From Streptomyces sp. SDr-06 (GTDB lineage: Bacteria; Actinomycetota; Actinomycetes; Streptomycetales; Streptomycetaceae), in the NCBI RefSeq assembly GCF_003324565.1, contig NZ_QOLA01000012.1:62001-126000 (forward strand): a DNA stretch of 64,000 nt, in the 5' to 3' direction. Under the pieces are notes generated by a model that saw nothing but the letters and a program-made list of their open reading frames with translations, did no database searches and was not told where the DNA came from. Positions within the stretch are counted from its first letter, which is position 1, and the number at the start of each line of letters is the position of its first letter. A program made the translations under genes and the position numbers. This document shows, one piece after another, positions 1 to 9,243 of this stretch.

Positions 1-53
1 ACGCCGCCGACCAGCGCAAATCTGTTCCCCAGCCCGAGGGAAACCCCGCAGGA

Positions 54-1892
54 CTAGGCGGTGAGCTCCTGGTGGAGCGCCTCGCGCAGCCGCGCCGCGC
101 GCTCGGCGACCTCCGCGGGGCCCAGCTCGACCGCCTTCGCGCACCAGCGCTGCCCCTCGGTCAGCTCGCCGTGGCGGGCGGCGAGCAGCGCGAGGCGCAG
201 CGCGGCCCGCCCGTGCCCGGCGTGGGCGGCCCGGGTCCACCACAGGGCCGCCTCGCGCTCGCGCCCCTCACGGGCGAGCAGCAGCCCGAGGTTGAAGGCA
301 CCGTTGCGGCTGCCCGCCTCGGCCGCCTCCCCGTACCAGCGCGCGGCCGCCTCCAGGTCGCCCCGGGCCGCCGCGAGCATGCCGACCCGCACCTGGGCCC
401 GGCGGTGGCCCTGCCGCGCGGCCCGCTCGTACCACTCCTCGCACTCGGTCTTCTCGGCCATCGGCTCGCCGAGCGCGGGCGGGCCCGGCGGGGGCTGGCG
501 CGCGTCGAGCAGGGTGGCGAGCCGGAAGGCGGCCTCGGCGCTGCCGCCGCCCGCCGCGCACCGCAGATGGCGCTCGGCGGCCTGCTCCTCGCCGTCGCGG
601 AGCAGCGCGATGCCGACCTGGAGGGCCGCGTCGGTGTGCCCGGCGGCCGCGGCCCGCTCGTACCACTTCAGGGCCGTACGGTCGTCGTCGCGCCCGGCGT
701 AGAGGATGCCGAGGTTGAAGGCGGCGTCCACGCTGCCGGCTTCGGCGGCCTTGGAGAACCAGGGCTCGGCGCCGGTCGCGTCCCCGGCCTGGAGCAGCAG
801 GATGGCGAGCGCGTTGGCGGCCTCGCGGTGTCCCGAGTAGGCGGCTCTGCGGTACCACTGCTCGGCCTGGGCCGTGCGGTTCTGGGCGGCGCAGAGCAGC
901 CCCAGGTTGTACGCCCCGTTCACGTCCCCGGCGTTCATCGCCTCCCGGTACCAGCGCTCGGCGGTCTGCTGCTCGCCCCGTGCCGCGTGCAGCGCGCCCA
1001 GGGCGTTGGCGGCGTTGCCGTCGCCGTCCTGGGCGGCGCGCAGCCACCACACGGCGGCGCTCTCCTCGTCGCCCGCGTCGCGCAGCAGGAAGCCGAGCGC
1101 GCAGGCGGCCCTCGCCTCGCCGTCCTTGGCGGACGTCAGGTACCAGCGGCCCGCCTCCTTGAGCTCGCCGCGCTTCTCCAGGATCGCGCCCAGGTGCAGG
1201 GCGGCCCGGCGGTGGCCGCGGGCGGCGGCCTGCCGGTACCACGGCTCGGCGTCCTCGGCCCCGCCCGCGCCCTCGCCCTCGGCCGCCTCGCCGACAGCGA
1301 TGTCACCGGGGCCCTCGCCGGCCGCCTCGCCGTCACCGCGCGCGTCGAGCAGGCGGGCCAGCCGGTAGGCGGCTTCGCGGTGGCCCTGTTCGGCGGCGGC
1401 GCGCAGCCAGCGCTCGGCGCCGACGTCGCTGCGGTGCTCCAGGAGGTCGGCGAGGGCGTACGCGCCGAGCGCGTGGCCCTGTTCCGCGGACTGGCGCAGC
1501 CAGTACTCGGCGGCGGGCTCGTCGCCGCGCTCGCGGTAGTGCCGGCCCAGCGCGTGCGCGGCGGCGGCGGATCCGGCGACGGCGGCGATGCGCCACCATC
1601 CGGCCGCCTCGTCCGCGTAGCCGCGCTGGTGGAGCAGGACACCCAGGTTGTTGGCGGCGGCCCGGTCGCCCTCGGCGGTGGCGCCGCGCAGATAGGGCTC
1701 GGCGCTGTCGAGGTCGCCGCGGCGCAGCAGCAGCGAGCCGAGCACGCTCATCGACTCGGCGTCGCCGCCGTCGGCGGCACGCCGGTGCCGCGCCTCGGTC
1801 TCGGCGTCAGCGGTGTCAGCGTCCTCATCGGAGCGTGTCTGCACAAACCGCCCTGTCTCCAACAGAGTTGCCCTGTCCCCCATAAATACCAT
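54..1892 (-). CDS. Sel1/TPR-repeat protein
   Basis: A 612-residue protein made almost entirely of 33-36-residue helical repeats, about 15 of them, with the recurring pattern AAxxGxxxAAxxLGxLLxxRGxxxxAExWYRxA. This is the Sel1-like form of the tetratricopeptide repeat, a scaffold for protein-protein contacts. No signal peptide, membrane segment or catalytic domain is visible, so it is probably a cytoplasmic adaptor; the partner is unknown. An acidic, Gly-rich insertion (residues about 195-220) breaks the repeat array. Two in-frame ATGs (1892 and 1883) are possible starts and neither has a strong ribosome binding site. It stands alone, reading away from the initiator tRNA. Confidence 0.85.
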   Translation of the reverse strand: MVFMGDRATLLETGRFVQTRSDEDADTADAETEARHRRAADGGDAESMSVLGSLLLRRGDLDSAEPYLRGATAEGDRAAANNLGVLLHQRGYADEAAGWWRIAAVAGSAAAAHALGRHYRERGDEPAAEYWLRQSAEQGHALGAYALADLLEHRSDVGAERWLRAAAEQGHREAAYRLARLLDARGDGEAAGEGPGDIAVGEAAEGEGAGGAEDAEPWYRQAAARGHRRAALHLGAILEKRGELKEAGRWYLTSAKDGEARAACALGFLLRDAGDEESAAVWWLRAAQDGDGNAANALGALHAARGEQQTAERWYREAMNAGDVNGAYNLGLLCAAQNRTAQAEQWYRRAAYSGHREAANALAILLLQAGDATGAEPWFSKAAEAGSVDAAFNLGILYAGRDDDRTALKWYERAAAAGHTDAALQVGIALLRDGEEQAAERHLRCAAGGGSAEAAFRLATLLDARQPPPGPPALGEPMAEKTECEEWYERAARQGHRRAQVRVGMLAAARGDLEAAARWYGEAAEAGSRNGAFNLGLLLAREGREREAALWWTRAAHAGHGRAALRLALLAARHGELTEGQRWCAKAVELGPAEVAERAARLREALHQELTA

Positions 1893-2084
1893 CGTCGCAC
1901 CACCCGCAACCCGCGTACACCTGGTATACCGCAGCCAGTGAGGTCACTTCAGCGTTTTGTCGACATGCCCACAGAGAGACAAGCCAAACCCGTTGTACCC
2001 AACTCCCCCTGGCAAGACCAGCTTTCACACCGGCGGGTTCCGGCCAACCGCAATCGGACAGTCCGCGGCACCCGGCGCGAACGC

Positions 2085-2124
2085 GACGAGGGCCCGGATC
2101 CTTGAAAGGATCCGGGCCCTCGTC
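2085..2124 (-). terminator. Terminator after tRNA-fMet
   Basis: A perfect 17-bp inverted repeat with a 6-nt TTGAAA loop lies just past the 3' end of the tRNA on the minus strand. Its length and GC content fit an intrinsic terminator; no long T tract follows, as is common in Streptomyces. Confidence 0.8.
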
Positions 2125-2130
2125 AGTGAG

Positions 2131-2204
2131 TAGCGGGGACAGGATTTGAACCTGCGACCTCTGGGTTATGAGCCCAGCGAGCTACCGAGCTGCTCCACCC
2201 CGCG
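2131..2204 (-). tRNA. Initiator tRNA-Met (CAT)
   Basis: The minus strand folds as a complete 74-nt tRNA lacking an encoded CCA. The anticodon loop reads CTCATAA (CAT). The three consecutive G-C pairs at the foot of the anticodon stem and the unpaired C at position 1 are the two hallmarks of initiator tRNA, so this is tRNA-fMet rather than elongator tRNA-Met. Confidence 0.97.
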
Positions 2205-2305
2205 TCGGTGAACAGAACGCTACCACGGTGCACAGGGGTGCCCGGACCAGCGCGGAGCGGACGGCGGCCGGCCCGGGCTGTCCGGGCCGGCCTCCTCCCG
2301 CCGGG

Positions 2306-5191
2306 TCAGCTCTTGGGCTTCGCCGCCTTCGCCTCCGCGTCGGCCGCCCGCTGCAAGGCGTCCTGCAGCGCCTTCTGGGCGTCGCCGTAGGTCTTCCAGT
2401 CACCCTTGGCGAGCGCCTTCTGGCCGTCGTCGTACGCCTTCTGGGCATCCTTGATGGCCTGGTCCACCGTCGCGTTGCCGGGGGCCGGCGGGGTGGTGGT
2501 GGGCGGTGTGGTCGGCGGGGTCGTCGTGGGCGGCGGGGTGGCCCCGTCGGCTCCGAAGACCGCGCTCAGCGCGTCCGCCAGGTTGTCCTTGAAGACGGTC
2601 TTGTCGCCGTAGGAGACGCCGACCTTCTTCAGGAGCGGGTAGTTGGCGCTGCCGCCCCGGGCGTACACCGGCTCGATGTAGAGGAAGCCCCCGCCGAGCG
2701 GCACGGTCAGCAGATTGCCGTAGTCGATCTCGGAGTCGGTGCCCCTCAGGTTCCGTACGAACTCGGCGACCTCCGGCAGACCGTTCAGCTTGCTCTGCAC
2801 TTGCTGGGGGCCCTGCACGTTGTCGGTGACCCGGAGCAGTCTGATCTTGCCGTAGTCCTTGCTCGCCGCGTCCGCGTCGACCGCCATGAACCCGCCCAGG
2901 TTGGGCCGGCCGTTGGGCGTGAACGTCGTGGTCAGCGAGAACTTCTTCCCCTCGGCCTCGGCGCCCGGCACCTTCATGGACAGGTAGTACGGCGGAACCG
3001 CGCTGTTGTCCTTGTTGGTCGGGTCGTCCGGCACCTGCCAGGCGTCACTGCCGCTGTAGAACTGCGCGGGGTTGGTCACGTGGTAGCGGGTCAGCAGCTC
3101 GCGCTGGACCTTGAACATGTCCTGCGGGTAGCGCAGGTGCGCGAGCAGCTCGCCGGGGATCTGCGACTTGGCCTTCACCGTGCCGGGGAACGCCTTCATC
3201 CAGGTCTTGAGGACCGGGTCCTTGTCGTCCCACTGGTACAGCGTGACCGTGCCGTCGTACGCGTCGACGGTCGCCTTCACCGAGTTGCGGATGTAGTTGA
3301 CCTGGTTCTGCTGGGCCATCACCGCGCGCTGGTTGTCGGTCAGCGAATCGGTGGTCGTCTCACCGAGCGTGGTGCGCGAGGCGTAGGGGTAGCCGTTGGT
3401 CGTCGTGTACGCGTCGACCACCCACTGGATGCGCTTGCCGACGACCGCCGGGTAGGCGTCGCCGTCGATGGTCAGCCAGGGGGCGACCGCCTCGACGCGG
3501 TCCTTCGGGGTGCGGTTGTAGAGGATCTTCGAGCCCTTGCCGATGGCCCCCGAGTAGAGGATCTGCGGCTCGTTGAACGTGACGGCGTAAGCGGCCCGGT
3601 TGAACGGGTTGGACAGGCTCACCCCGCCCTTGCCCGCGAAGCTCGTCGTGGCCTGGCCCTTGCCCTCGCTCTCGTAGTCGAGCTCCTTCTGGGGCCCGCC
3701 GACGATCGAGTACTGGTCGGTCTTCTCGCCGTAGTAGACGCGCTGCTCGTAGCCAGAGGCGAGCTGGCCGCTGGTGGGCAGGCCCGACTCGGTGAAGTCC
3801 GGCGCGCCGTTGTTGTCCACGCTGGTGCCCTTGGCCGCGATGGCGCCGAAGCCGTGGGTGTAGGTGAAGTGGTCGTTGATCCAGTTGCGCTTGTCGATGC
3901 CCTTGAGGTTGAGCTCGCGCAGCCCGATGACGGTGTCCTGCTCCTTGCCGTCCTTGTCCGTGTAGCGGTCCACGTCCAGGGTCGAGGGGAACTGGTAGTA
4001 CTTCCGCTGCTGCTGGAGCTGCTGGAAGGCGGGCGAGACCACGTTCGGGTCGATCAGCCGGTAGCTGGCCGCCGTGTCGGCGTCCGCGCGCAGCTTGGGG
4101 GCGTCCTTGACGTCGGTGGTGCCCTTGTAGTCCGTCACGTCCGCGTTGTCGATGCCGTACGCCTTGCGGGTGGCGTCGATGTTCTTCTGGATGTACGGAG
4201 CTTCCTTGGCCTGCTCGTTGGGCTGGACCTGGAACTTCTGCACGATCGCCGGGTAGAGCCCGCCGATCAGGATCGCGGACAGCACCATCAGGCCGAAGCC
4301 GATGACGGGCAGCTGCCAGGTGCGCCGCCACAGGGTGGCGAAGAACAGCACGGCGCAGATGACCGCGATGCAGAACAGGATGGTCTTCGCCGGGAGGTAG
4401 GCGTTGGCGTCGACGTACCGAAGGCCCGTCCAGTTGTTGGTCGCCTTGAAGTCACTGGTCTTGACCGCGAGGCCGTACCGGTCCAGCCAGTACGCCACCG
4501 CCTTCAGCACCACGAAGACGCCGAGCAGCACCGACAGGTGCCCGGTGGCCGCGCCCGTGGCGCGCGCGCCCGGGCTGGTGATGCGCAGACCGCCGTACAG
4601 GTAGTGCGTGAGGGCAGCCGCGATCAGCGAGAGCACGGCGGCGGCGAAGCCGAAGCCGAGCATGAAGCGGTACCAGGGCAGGTCGAAGGCGTAGAACGAC
4701 ACGTCCAGCTTGAACTGCGGGTCCTTCTGGCCGAACGGCACCCCGTTGACCCACATCAGCCAGGTGCGCCACTGACCGGAGGCGGAGGCACCGGCGATGA
4801 GCCCGATGATCGCGGTGATCCCGAGCAGCATCCACTTCTTGTACGGGGCGATGCCCATCCGGTAGCGGTCCAGGCTCTGCTGCTCCAGGGACATCGCGCT
4901 GAGCGGCGGCCGCAGCCGGTGCGCCAGCCAGATGTTGAGGCCCACGGCCACCGCCATCAGCAGCCCGAAGACGCAGAACAGTCCGATCTTGGTCCACAGC
5001 TGCGTGGTGAAGACCGACGAGTAGTGGACCGAGCGGTACCAGAGCCAGTCGGTCCAGAACCCCGCGAACATGACGAAGGCCATGGCCAGCACGGCCAGAA
5101 CGCCCAGTGTCATCAGCAGGGTCCGGGCCCGGCGGGACGGCCGGCCGACTCTGATCCGTGGCCCGGACGGGCCTGAGCCGCGGTCCGGCAT
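2306..5191 (-). CDS. UPF0182 family membrane protein
   Basis: A 961-residue protein of the UPF0182/COG1615 family (function unknown, near universal in actinobacteria; Rv3193c in M. tuberculosis). About seven hydrophobic segments occupy the first 350 residues, followed by a large soluble, presumably extracytoplasmic domain of about 500 residues. The C-terminus is distinctive: a Pro/Thr linker (PPPTTTPPTTPPTTTPP) leads to a charged Ala/Lys/Asp/Gln helix of about 55 residues, likely coiled coil. The start at MPDRGSG is chosen because an Arg-rich stretch and the first membrane segment follow directly; an in-frame start 69 nt upstream is possible. Confidence 0.9.
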   Translation of the reverse strand: MPDRGSGPSGPRIRVGRPSRRARTLLMTLGVLAVLAMAFVMFAGFWTDWLWYRSVHYSSVFTTQLWTKIGLFCVFGLLMAVAVGLNIWLAHRLRPPLSAMSLEQQSLDRYRMGIAPYKKWMLLGITAIIGLIAGASASGQWRTWLMWVNGVPFGQKDPQFKLDVSFYAFDLPWYRFMLGFGFAAAVLSLIAAALTHYLYGGLRITSPGARATGAATGHLSVLLGVFVVLKAVAYWLDRYGLAVKTSDFKATNNWTGLRYVDANAYLPAKTILFCIAVICAVLFFATLWRRTWQLPVIGFGLMVLSAILIGGLYPAIVQKFQVQPNEQAKEAPYIQKNIDATRKAYGIDNADVTDYKGTTDVKDAPKLRADADTAASYRLIDPNVVSPAFQQLQQQRKYYQFPSTLDVDRYTDKDGKEQDTVIGLRELNLKGIDKRNWINDHFTYTHGFGAIAAKGTSVDNNGAPDFTESGLPTSGQLASGYEQRVYYGEKTDQYSIVGGPQKELDYESEGKGQATTSFAGKGGVSLSNPFNRAAYAVTFNEPQILYSGAIGKGSKILYNRTPKDRVEAVAPWLTIDGDAYPAVVGKRIQWVVDAYTTTNGYPYASRTTLGETTTDSLTDNQRAVMAQQNQVNYIRNSVKATVDAYDGTVTLYQWDDKDPVLKTWMKAFPGTVKAKSQIPGELLAHLRYPQDMFKVQRELLTRYHVTNPAQFYSGSDAWQVPDDPTNKDNSAVPPYYLSMKVPGAEAEGKKFSLTTTFTPNGRPNLGGFMAVDADAASKDYGKIRLLRVTDNVQGPQQVQSKLNGLPEVAEFVRNLRGTDSEIDYGNLLTVPLGGGFLYIEPVYARGGSANYPLLKKVGVSYGDKTVFKDNLADALSAVFGADGATPPPTTTPPTTPPTTTPPAPGNATVDQAIKDAQKAYDDGQKALAKGDWKTYGDAQKALQDALQRAADAEAKAAKPKS

Positions 5192-5271
5192 CTGGAAAGC
5201 CAAGGTGCGCACCTCGAAGTTCGCTGTCGTATGGGCGGGCCCCGCGATCGTAGAGCCCACTCATGCAACTT

Positions 5272-5289
5272 ACTGAGGCTTTACTCAGT
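5272..5289. promoter_or_regulatory. Inverted repeat in divergent intergenic region
   Basis: ACTGAG and CTCAGT flank a 6-nt spacer in the gap between the divergently transcribed UPF0182 and PPA1309-family genes, about 30 nt before the latter's start. It could be a regulator site or a small hairpin; no partner is evident. Confidence 0.3.
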
Positions 5290-5317
5290 TCCCGATCGGG
5301 GGGTGAAAGAGGGCAGG

Positions 5318-5872
5318 ATGTTGTCCATGTCCAACGTTTCCCCCTCCGGTCCCCCGATGGCCGCGAGCCCGCTCACCCGCGCGGTGCTCGAAATCGACGA
5401 GTACGCATCCGGTCTGGGCTGGGACAAGCCGGCCCGCCTCTTCGCGCTCGTCGACACCGCGAAGCTCCGTGCCCAGGCGCCCGGCCTGGTCTCCGCCTCC
5501 GACGACGCCCAGGTCTCCGGCCTGACCCCGATCGAGCAGGAGGAGATCCCGCGGAACAAGCCGCTGGACCGGTTCCTCGGCACCATCGAGTGGCCCGACT
5601 CGGTGGCCGGCTGCGCGATCACCGTGGAGCGCCTGATGCTGCCGCCGTCCGCCGAGACCTCGGTGCCCGAGGGCCTCGGCGACAAGGAGCTCGCCAAGTG
5701 GGTGGCCGCCCACCCCGACCGCCAAGAGGTGCGGATGACGGTGGCGGTGCTGCGCGGCGGCGCCCGCGAGTCCGCGATCCGGCTGCGCGAGAAGGACTCC
5801 GCCACGGAGGTCCTGACCGGCCCCGACCTGGTGCCGGGCCTCGCCGAGGCGCTGGCCGCGACCTTCGCCTAG
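5318..5872 (+). CDS. PPA1309 family protein
   Basis: A 184-residue soluble protein of the actinobacterial PPA1309 family, whose function is unknown. Visible features are an N-terminal helix (LTRAVLEIDEYASGLGWD) and a central conserved stretch with two tryptophans. No membrane segment or metal motif is seen. The ATG at 5318 follows an AGAGGG ribosome site; a second ATG at 5327 is possible. It is divergent from the UPF0182 gene and convergent with the PDZ protease gene. Confidence 0.8.
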   Translation: MLSMSNVSPSGPPMAASPLTRAVLEIDEYASGLGWDKPARLFALVDTAKLRAQAPGLVSASDDAQVSGLTPIEQEEIPRNKPLDRFLGTIEWPDSVAGCAITVERLMLPPSAETSVPEGLGDKELAKWVAAHPDRQEVRMTVAVLRGGARESAIRLREKDSATEVLTGPDLVPGLAEALAATFA

Positions 5873-5894
5873 GTCCGCGGGGACGCGGCCCGCG

Positions 5895-6983
5895 TCACTT
5901 GGCCGAGCAGCTCGGCAGCCCGGCCGTGTCCCCCGTACGGATCTTGTCCAGGGACTGCCGGGCGTCGTGGATGCTGTCGACCTTCACCAGGGTCAGGCCC
6001 GAGGGGATGTCCGCCGCGGCGGACGCGCAGTTGTCCTTGGGCGTCAGGAAGTAGCGCGCGCCGGCCTGACGCGCGCCGATCAGCTTCATCTCGATGCCGC
6101 CGATCGGGCCGACCTTGCCGGCGTCGTCGATCGTGCCGGTGCCCGCCACGAACTTGCCGCCCGTCAGGTCGTCGGGCGTCAGCTTGTCGACGATGCCGAG
6201 CGAGAACATGAGCCCCGCGCTGGGCCCGCCGACGTCGGCCAGCTTGATGTCGACCGTGAACGGGAAGGCGTGGTCGTTTCCGGCCTGGATGCCCACGATG
6301 GCCCGGTCGCCGTCCTGCGCCTTCTCCGTGGTGATGGTGATCTTCTCGCCGCCCTCGGGCTGCTTGCCCGCCTTCTTGGCGGCCTCCGCGTCCTTCGCCG
6401 GGATGATCGTGAACACTACGTTCTGGCCGGGCTTGTGCTGGGTGACGAGCGCCGCGACGTCGGCCGGCTTGGTGACCGCGGTGCCGTCGACGGCCTTGAT
6501 GGCGTCACCGGCGTGCAGCTTGCCCTCGGCCGGGCTGCCCTTGACCACCGAGGAGACGATGACCCAGCTCTTGACGGGGATGCCCAGCTCGTTCAGGGCC
6601 GCCACCTTGGCGCTCTCCTGGGACTGGCTGAACTCCTCGGCGTTCTCCTGGTTGGACTGCTCGTCGGTCTTGCCGTCCGGGTACAGCGTGTCGTGCGGGA
6701 CGACCACGCTGTCGTGCGCGAGCCAGCCGTAGACGGCCTCGACGAGGTTCATCCGGTAGTCCGCGCCGGTCACCCGGACCGTCGTCATGTTGAGGTGACC
6801 GGTCGTCGGGTAGGTCTTGTGGCCGGAGATCCGCAGCACCGGCTCGCCGCCGGAGTCGCCGAGCGTGTTCACGGTGGGCCCGGGAGACATCTCGGAGTAC
6901 GGCACTTTGATGAGAACCCCGGCGCAGAGCAGCGCGATCAGCACGAGGGTGGAGGCGAGCATCGTCGCGGTGCGGCGTGGCAT
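5895..6983 (-). CDS. PDZ/Lon-like serine protease, membrane anchored
   Basis: A 362-residue protein of the YlbL/Rv3194c type. It has an N-terminal membrane anchor (residues about 8-26), a PDZ domain (about 140-195) and a C-terminal Lon-type proteolytic domain. The Ser-Lys dyad is visible: Ser255 in GGPSAGLMFS and Lys300 in GIEMKLIGA. The protease should face outside the membrane, with PDZ selecting substrates. Known homologues act in envelope protein quality control; the substrate here is unknown. It sits downstream of a 56-aa membrane peptide gene on the same strand. Confidence 0.92.
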   Translation of the reverse strand: MPRRTATMLASTLVLIALLCAGVLIKVPYSEMSPGPTVNTLGDSGGEPVLRISGHKTYPTTGHLNMTTVRVTGADYRMNLVEAVYGWLAHDSVVVPHDTLYPDGKTDEQSNQENAEEFSQSQESAKVAALNELGIPVKSWVIVSSVVKGSPAEGKLHAGDAIKAVDGTAVTKPADVAALVTQHKPGQNVVFTIIPAKDAEAAKKAGKQPEGGEKITITTEKAQDGDRAIVGIQAGNDHAFPFTVDIKLADVGGPSAGLMFSLGIVDKLTPDDLTGGKFVAGTGTIDDAGKVGPIGGIEMKLIGARQAGARYFLTPKDNCASAAADIPSGLTLVKVDSIHDARQSLDKIRTGDTAGLPSCSAK

Positions 6984-7091
6984 GGAACGACAGTACGGGA
7001 CCGGTCTGTGCGCCCACCCGTGGGGCCGGTCCGTACGGGGGCGTTGGCAGACGCGTACGGAACGGGGGCCGGGCGTGCGGGCCGGGAACGC

Positions 7092-7262
7092 TCAGACGGC
7101 GTCGGTTCCGGAGTGGGACTTCTCCATCGCTTCACGGAAGCGGCTGTACCCGGCGAGTTCGGACACATCGCCGGACGTGCGATTGCGGGCGGCCCAGCTC
7201 GCCCATATCGCCGCGCCGACCGCAGCGAAAAGCGGAATCAGCAGCCACAGGAGTGCAGCCAT
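7092..7262 (-). CDS. Small single-span membrane protein
   Basis: A 56-codon ORF with ATG start and a GGGAGG ribosome site 5 nt upstream. The peptide begins MAALLWLLIPLFAAVGAA, one strong membrane segment, followed by a Trp-rich border (IWASWAARNR) and a polar tail ending SGTDAV. Codon use is normal for the genome. It lies 108 nt upstream of the PDZ protease gene in the same direction and could be co-transcribed with it. I recognise no family beyond short actinobacterial hypothetical membrane proteins. Confidence 0.75.
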   Translation of the reverse strand: MAALLWLLIPLFAAVGAAIWASWAARNRTSGDVSELAGYSRFREAMEKSHSGTDAV

Positions 7263-7404
7263 TCCGTCCTCCCGTCCCCAATGAGCGACCGCAACTGACA
7301 GATCAGCAGATTAGTCATCCGCCAGTCCAACGCTCACGCCCGGGGGGCGGTTACGCAAATCGGGGCCCACGGCATCCGACGGGGTTTCAGATCCGGGGCC
7401 CGCG

Positions 7405-7869
7405 TCAGCAGGCTCCGACCCACTCCTCCGTACCGTCCGAGAACTTCTGGTGCTTCCAGATCGGCACCTCGTGCTTGAGGTCGTCGATCAGCTTGCGGCA
7501 GGCCTCGAAGGCCTCCGCGCGGTGCGGACAGGACACCGCGACGACGACCGCGATATCTCCGACCGCCAGATCGCCCACCCGGTGGACGGCGGCCAGCGCG
7601 CGGACCGGATGGTCGGCAACGACCTTCTCGGCGACCCGGCGCATCTCGGCCTCGGCACTGGGATGGCAGGAGTACCCCAGCATGTCGACGTCGGTGCCGC
7701 CGTCGTGGTTGCGCACGGTGCCGACGAAGAGGGCGGTGCCGCCCGCCGCGAAGTCGCCCGCGGCCGCGAAGACCTCGTCGACGGAGAGCGGGGTGTCGCG
7801 GATCGCCAGCAGCCGGATCGGGTCCTGCGCCGCCTGCTCACCGGGATGGTCGGGGTACGTGCGTGCCAT
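7405..7869 (-). CDS. moaE: Molybdopterin synthase catalytic subunit MoaE
   Basis: A 154-residue MoaE homologue. MoaE binds precursor Z (cyclic pyranopterin) and, with thiocarboxylated MoaD, makes molybdopterin. The family signatures are present: GTVRNHDGG near the N-terminus, HRVGDLAVGD in the middle and the C-terminal WKHQKFSDG with the catalytic lysines. The start MARTYPDHPG is preferred over one six codons upstream. No moaD is adjacent. The nitrate reductase encoded about 29 kb away needs this cofactor. Confidence 0.93.
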   Translation of the reverse strand: MARTYPDHPGEQAAQDPIRLLAIRDTPLSVDEVFAAAGDFAAGGTALFVGTVRNHDGGTDVDMLGYSCHPSAEAEMRRVAEKVVADHPVRALAAVHRVGDLAVGDIAVVVAVSCPHRAEAFEACRKLIDDLKHEVPIWKHQKFSDGTEEWVGAC

Positions 7870-7947
7870 GGTCCCATCGTGCCGCACGGCACCGGCATCC
7901 CGGAATAGCCCTTTCGACCGGGTGGCGCGCGCCCGCGTAGGAGGGTC

Positions 7948-9054
7948 CTACAGGCCCCGGCGCCTGCGGGCCCTGCGGACCACGGCGGCGGCGCCGAGGA
8001 GCGCGACGGTGGCGCCCGCGGCACCGGCCGCGGTGGCGTCCTTGCGGCCGAGCCTGCGGCCCGCGACGGTGCGCCGGCCCGCGACCTCTTCGAGGAGTTC
8101 GGCGAGGACCTCCTCGTTGGTCCACCGCGGCCGCCAGCCGGCGTCGTGCAGCCGCCCGACGCTGACGACCCACGGGTGCATCGTGTACGCGAGGTCCCCC
8201 GCGGGCGAGGGGGTCAGGCCGATCCGGTGCAGCCGGGCGGCCGCGCCCAGGGCGACCGCCGAGGGCAGCTCCATGCGGCGGATGCCGCTCAACTCCTCGA
8301 CCTCCTCCTGCTCCAGCCACCCGTCGCAGCCGACCGCGAACTCCCCGTCGACCTTCTCCAGAGCGGCGTACTCCAGGGCGCTGCACAGGTCGTCGACGTG
8401 GCAGAACTGCCAAGTCGGACGGGATCCGGCGACCACCAGGAGGCGCGGCGACTCGAAGTACCGGGTGAGCGCGGTGTCGGTGCCGCCCACCAGGACGGCG
8501 GGTCGCACCACCGTGACGTTGAGGCCGGGGTGGGCGCGGGGTGCGCGCCGCCCCAGGCGCTCGATCTCCAGGAGGTCGCCGACGCCGGTCGCCTCGGCGG
8601 TGGCCCGCAGCTCGGCGTCCTCGGAGAGCGGGATGTCGTTGTCGGCCAGCGCCCCGTAGACCATGGCCGAGGTGCACAGGACCACCCGGTGGACGCCGGC
8701 GGCGGCCGCGGCGGTCAGCACGGTCTGGGTGCCGCGCACGTTGTAGGCGGTGCGGGCTGCCGGGTCGGTCTCCAGGTCGAGGTCGAGCGCCAGGTGCACG
8801 ACGACGTCGGCGCCCCGCAGCTTCTCGGCGATCGCCGGGTCCCGCACGTCCAGGATGTGCCAGGTCGCCTCCGTGACCTCGCCCCGGCGCTCGTCGATGG
8901 CGACGACCTGCTTGACCTCGTCGGACGCGGCGAGCCGCGCGGTCAGCAGGGCGCCGATCCCGGAGGCGGCACCGGTCACGGCGACGACGGGACCGCGCGA
9001 TGTTGAGGTTGAGAGGTTTCGCGCTGCGCGAACCTGCGGATCTGGGGAACTCAC
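7948..9054 (-). CDS. SDR-family NAD-dependent epimerase with C-terminal tail anchor
   Basis: A 368-residue extended short-chain dehydrogenase/reductase. The dinucleotide-binding motif VTGAASGIG is near residue 25, and the sequence fits nucleotide-sugar epimerases or dehydratases. Unusually the C-terminus holds a hydrophobic Ala/Val/Leu segment (about residues 343-358) closed by a basic stretch RRARRRRGL, suggesting a tail-anchored membrane protein. The GTG start at 9054 has GGAG 7 nt upstream. Substrate unknown. Confidence 0.8.
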   Translation of the reverse strand: MSSPDPQVRAARNLSTSTSRGPVVAVTGAASGIGALLTARLAASDEVKQVVAIDERRGEVTEATWHILDVRDPAIAEKLRGADVVVHLALDLDLETDPAARTAYNVRGTQTVLTAAAAAGVHRVVLCTSAMVYGALADNDIPLSEDAELRATAEATGVGDLLEIERLGRRAPRAHPGLNVTVVRPAVLVGGTDTALTRYFESPRLLVVAGSRPTWQFCHVDDLCSALEYAALEKVDGEFAVGCDGWLEQEEVEELSGIRRMELPSAVALGAAARLHRIGLTPSPAGDLAYTMHPWVVSVGRLHDAGWRPRWTNEEVLAELLEEVAGRRTVAGRRLGRKDATAAGAAGATVALLGAAAVVRRARRRRGL

Positions 9055-9243
9055 CGGGCGTCTCCAGCGGTTGTCTTCAGTACGTACGTTAATGACGCGT
9101 ACGGACCAGGTGGCGTCCATCCTGCCGCAGGCCACGAGGCGGCGGAGCACCGAGCCCTTATCCGGTTCGGATGTCTACGCTGGTGGTGTTGTGGGGAAGC
9201 CGCCGTCGGCATCAGCCGGCGGCCTGACGAGCCGAGGAAACCC

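Noticed and set aside
1923..1960. Promoter of the Sel1-repeat gene with TATACC as -10
   Set aside because: The paired -35 is a poor match and GGTATACC is a palindrome that can arise by chance; not supported enough to list.
2168..5176. Long plus-strand open frame opposite the UPF0182 gene
   Set aside because: Its predicted protein is Arg/Val/Gly/His-rich with no domain, typical of antisense frames in GC-rich DNA; the minus strand has clear membrane segments and family motifs.
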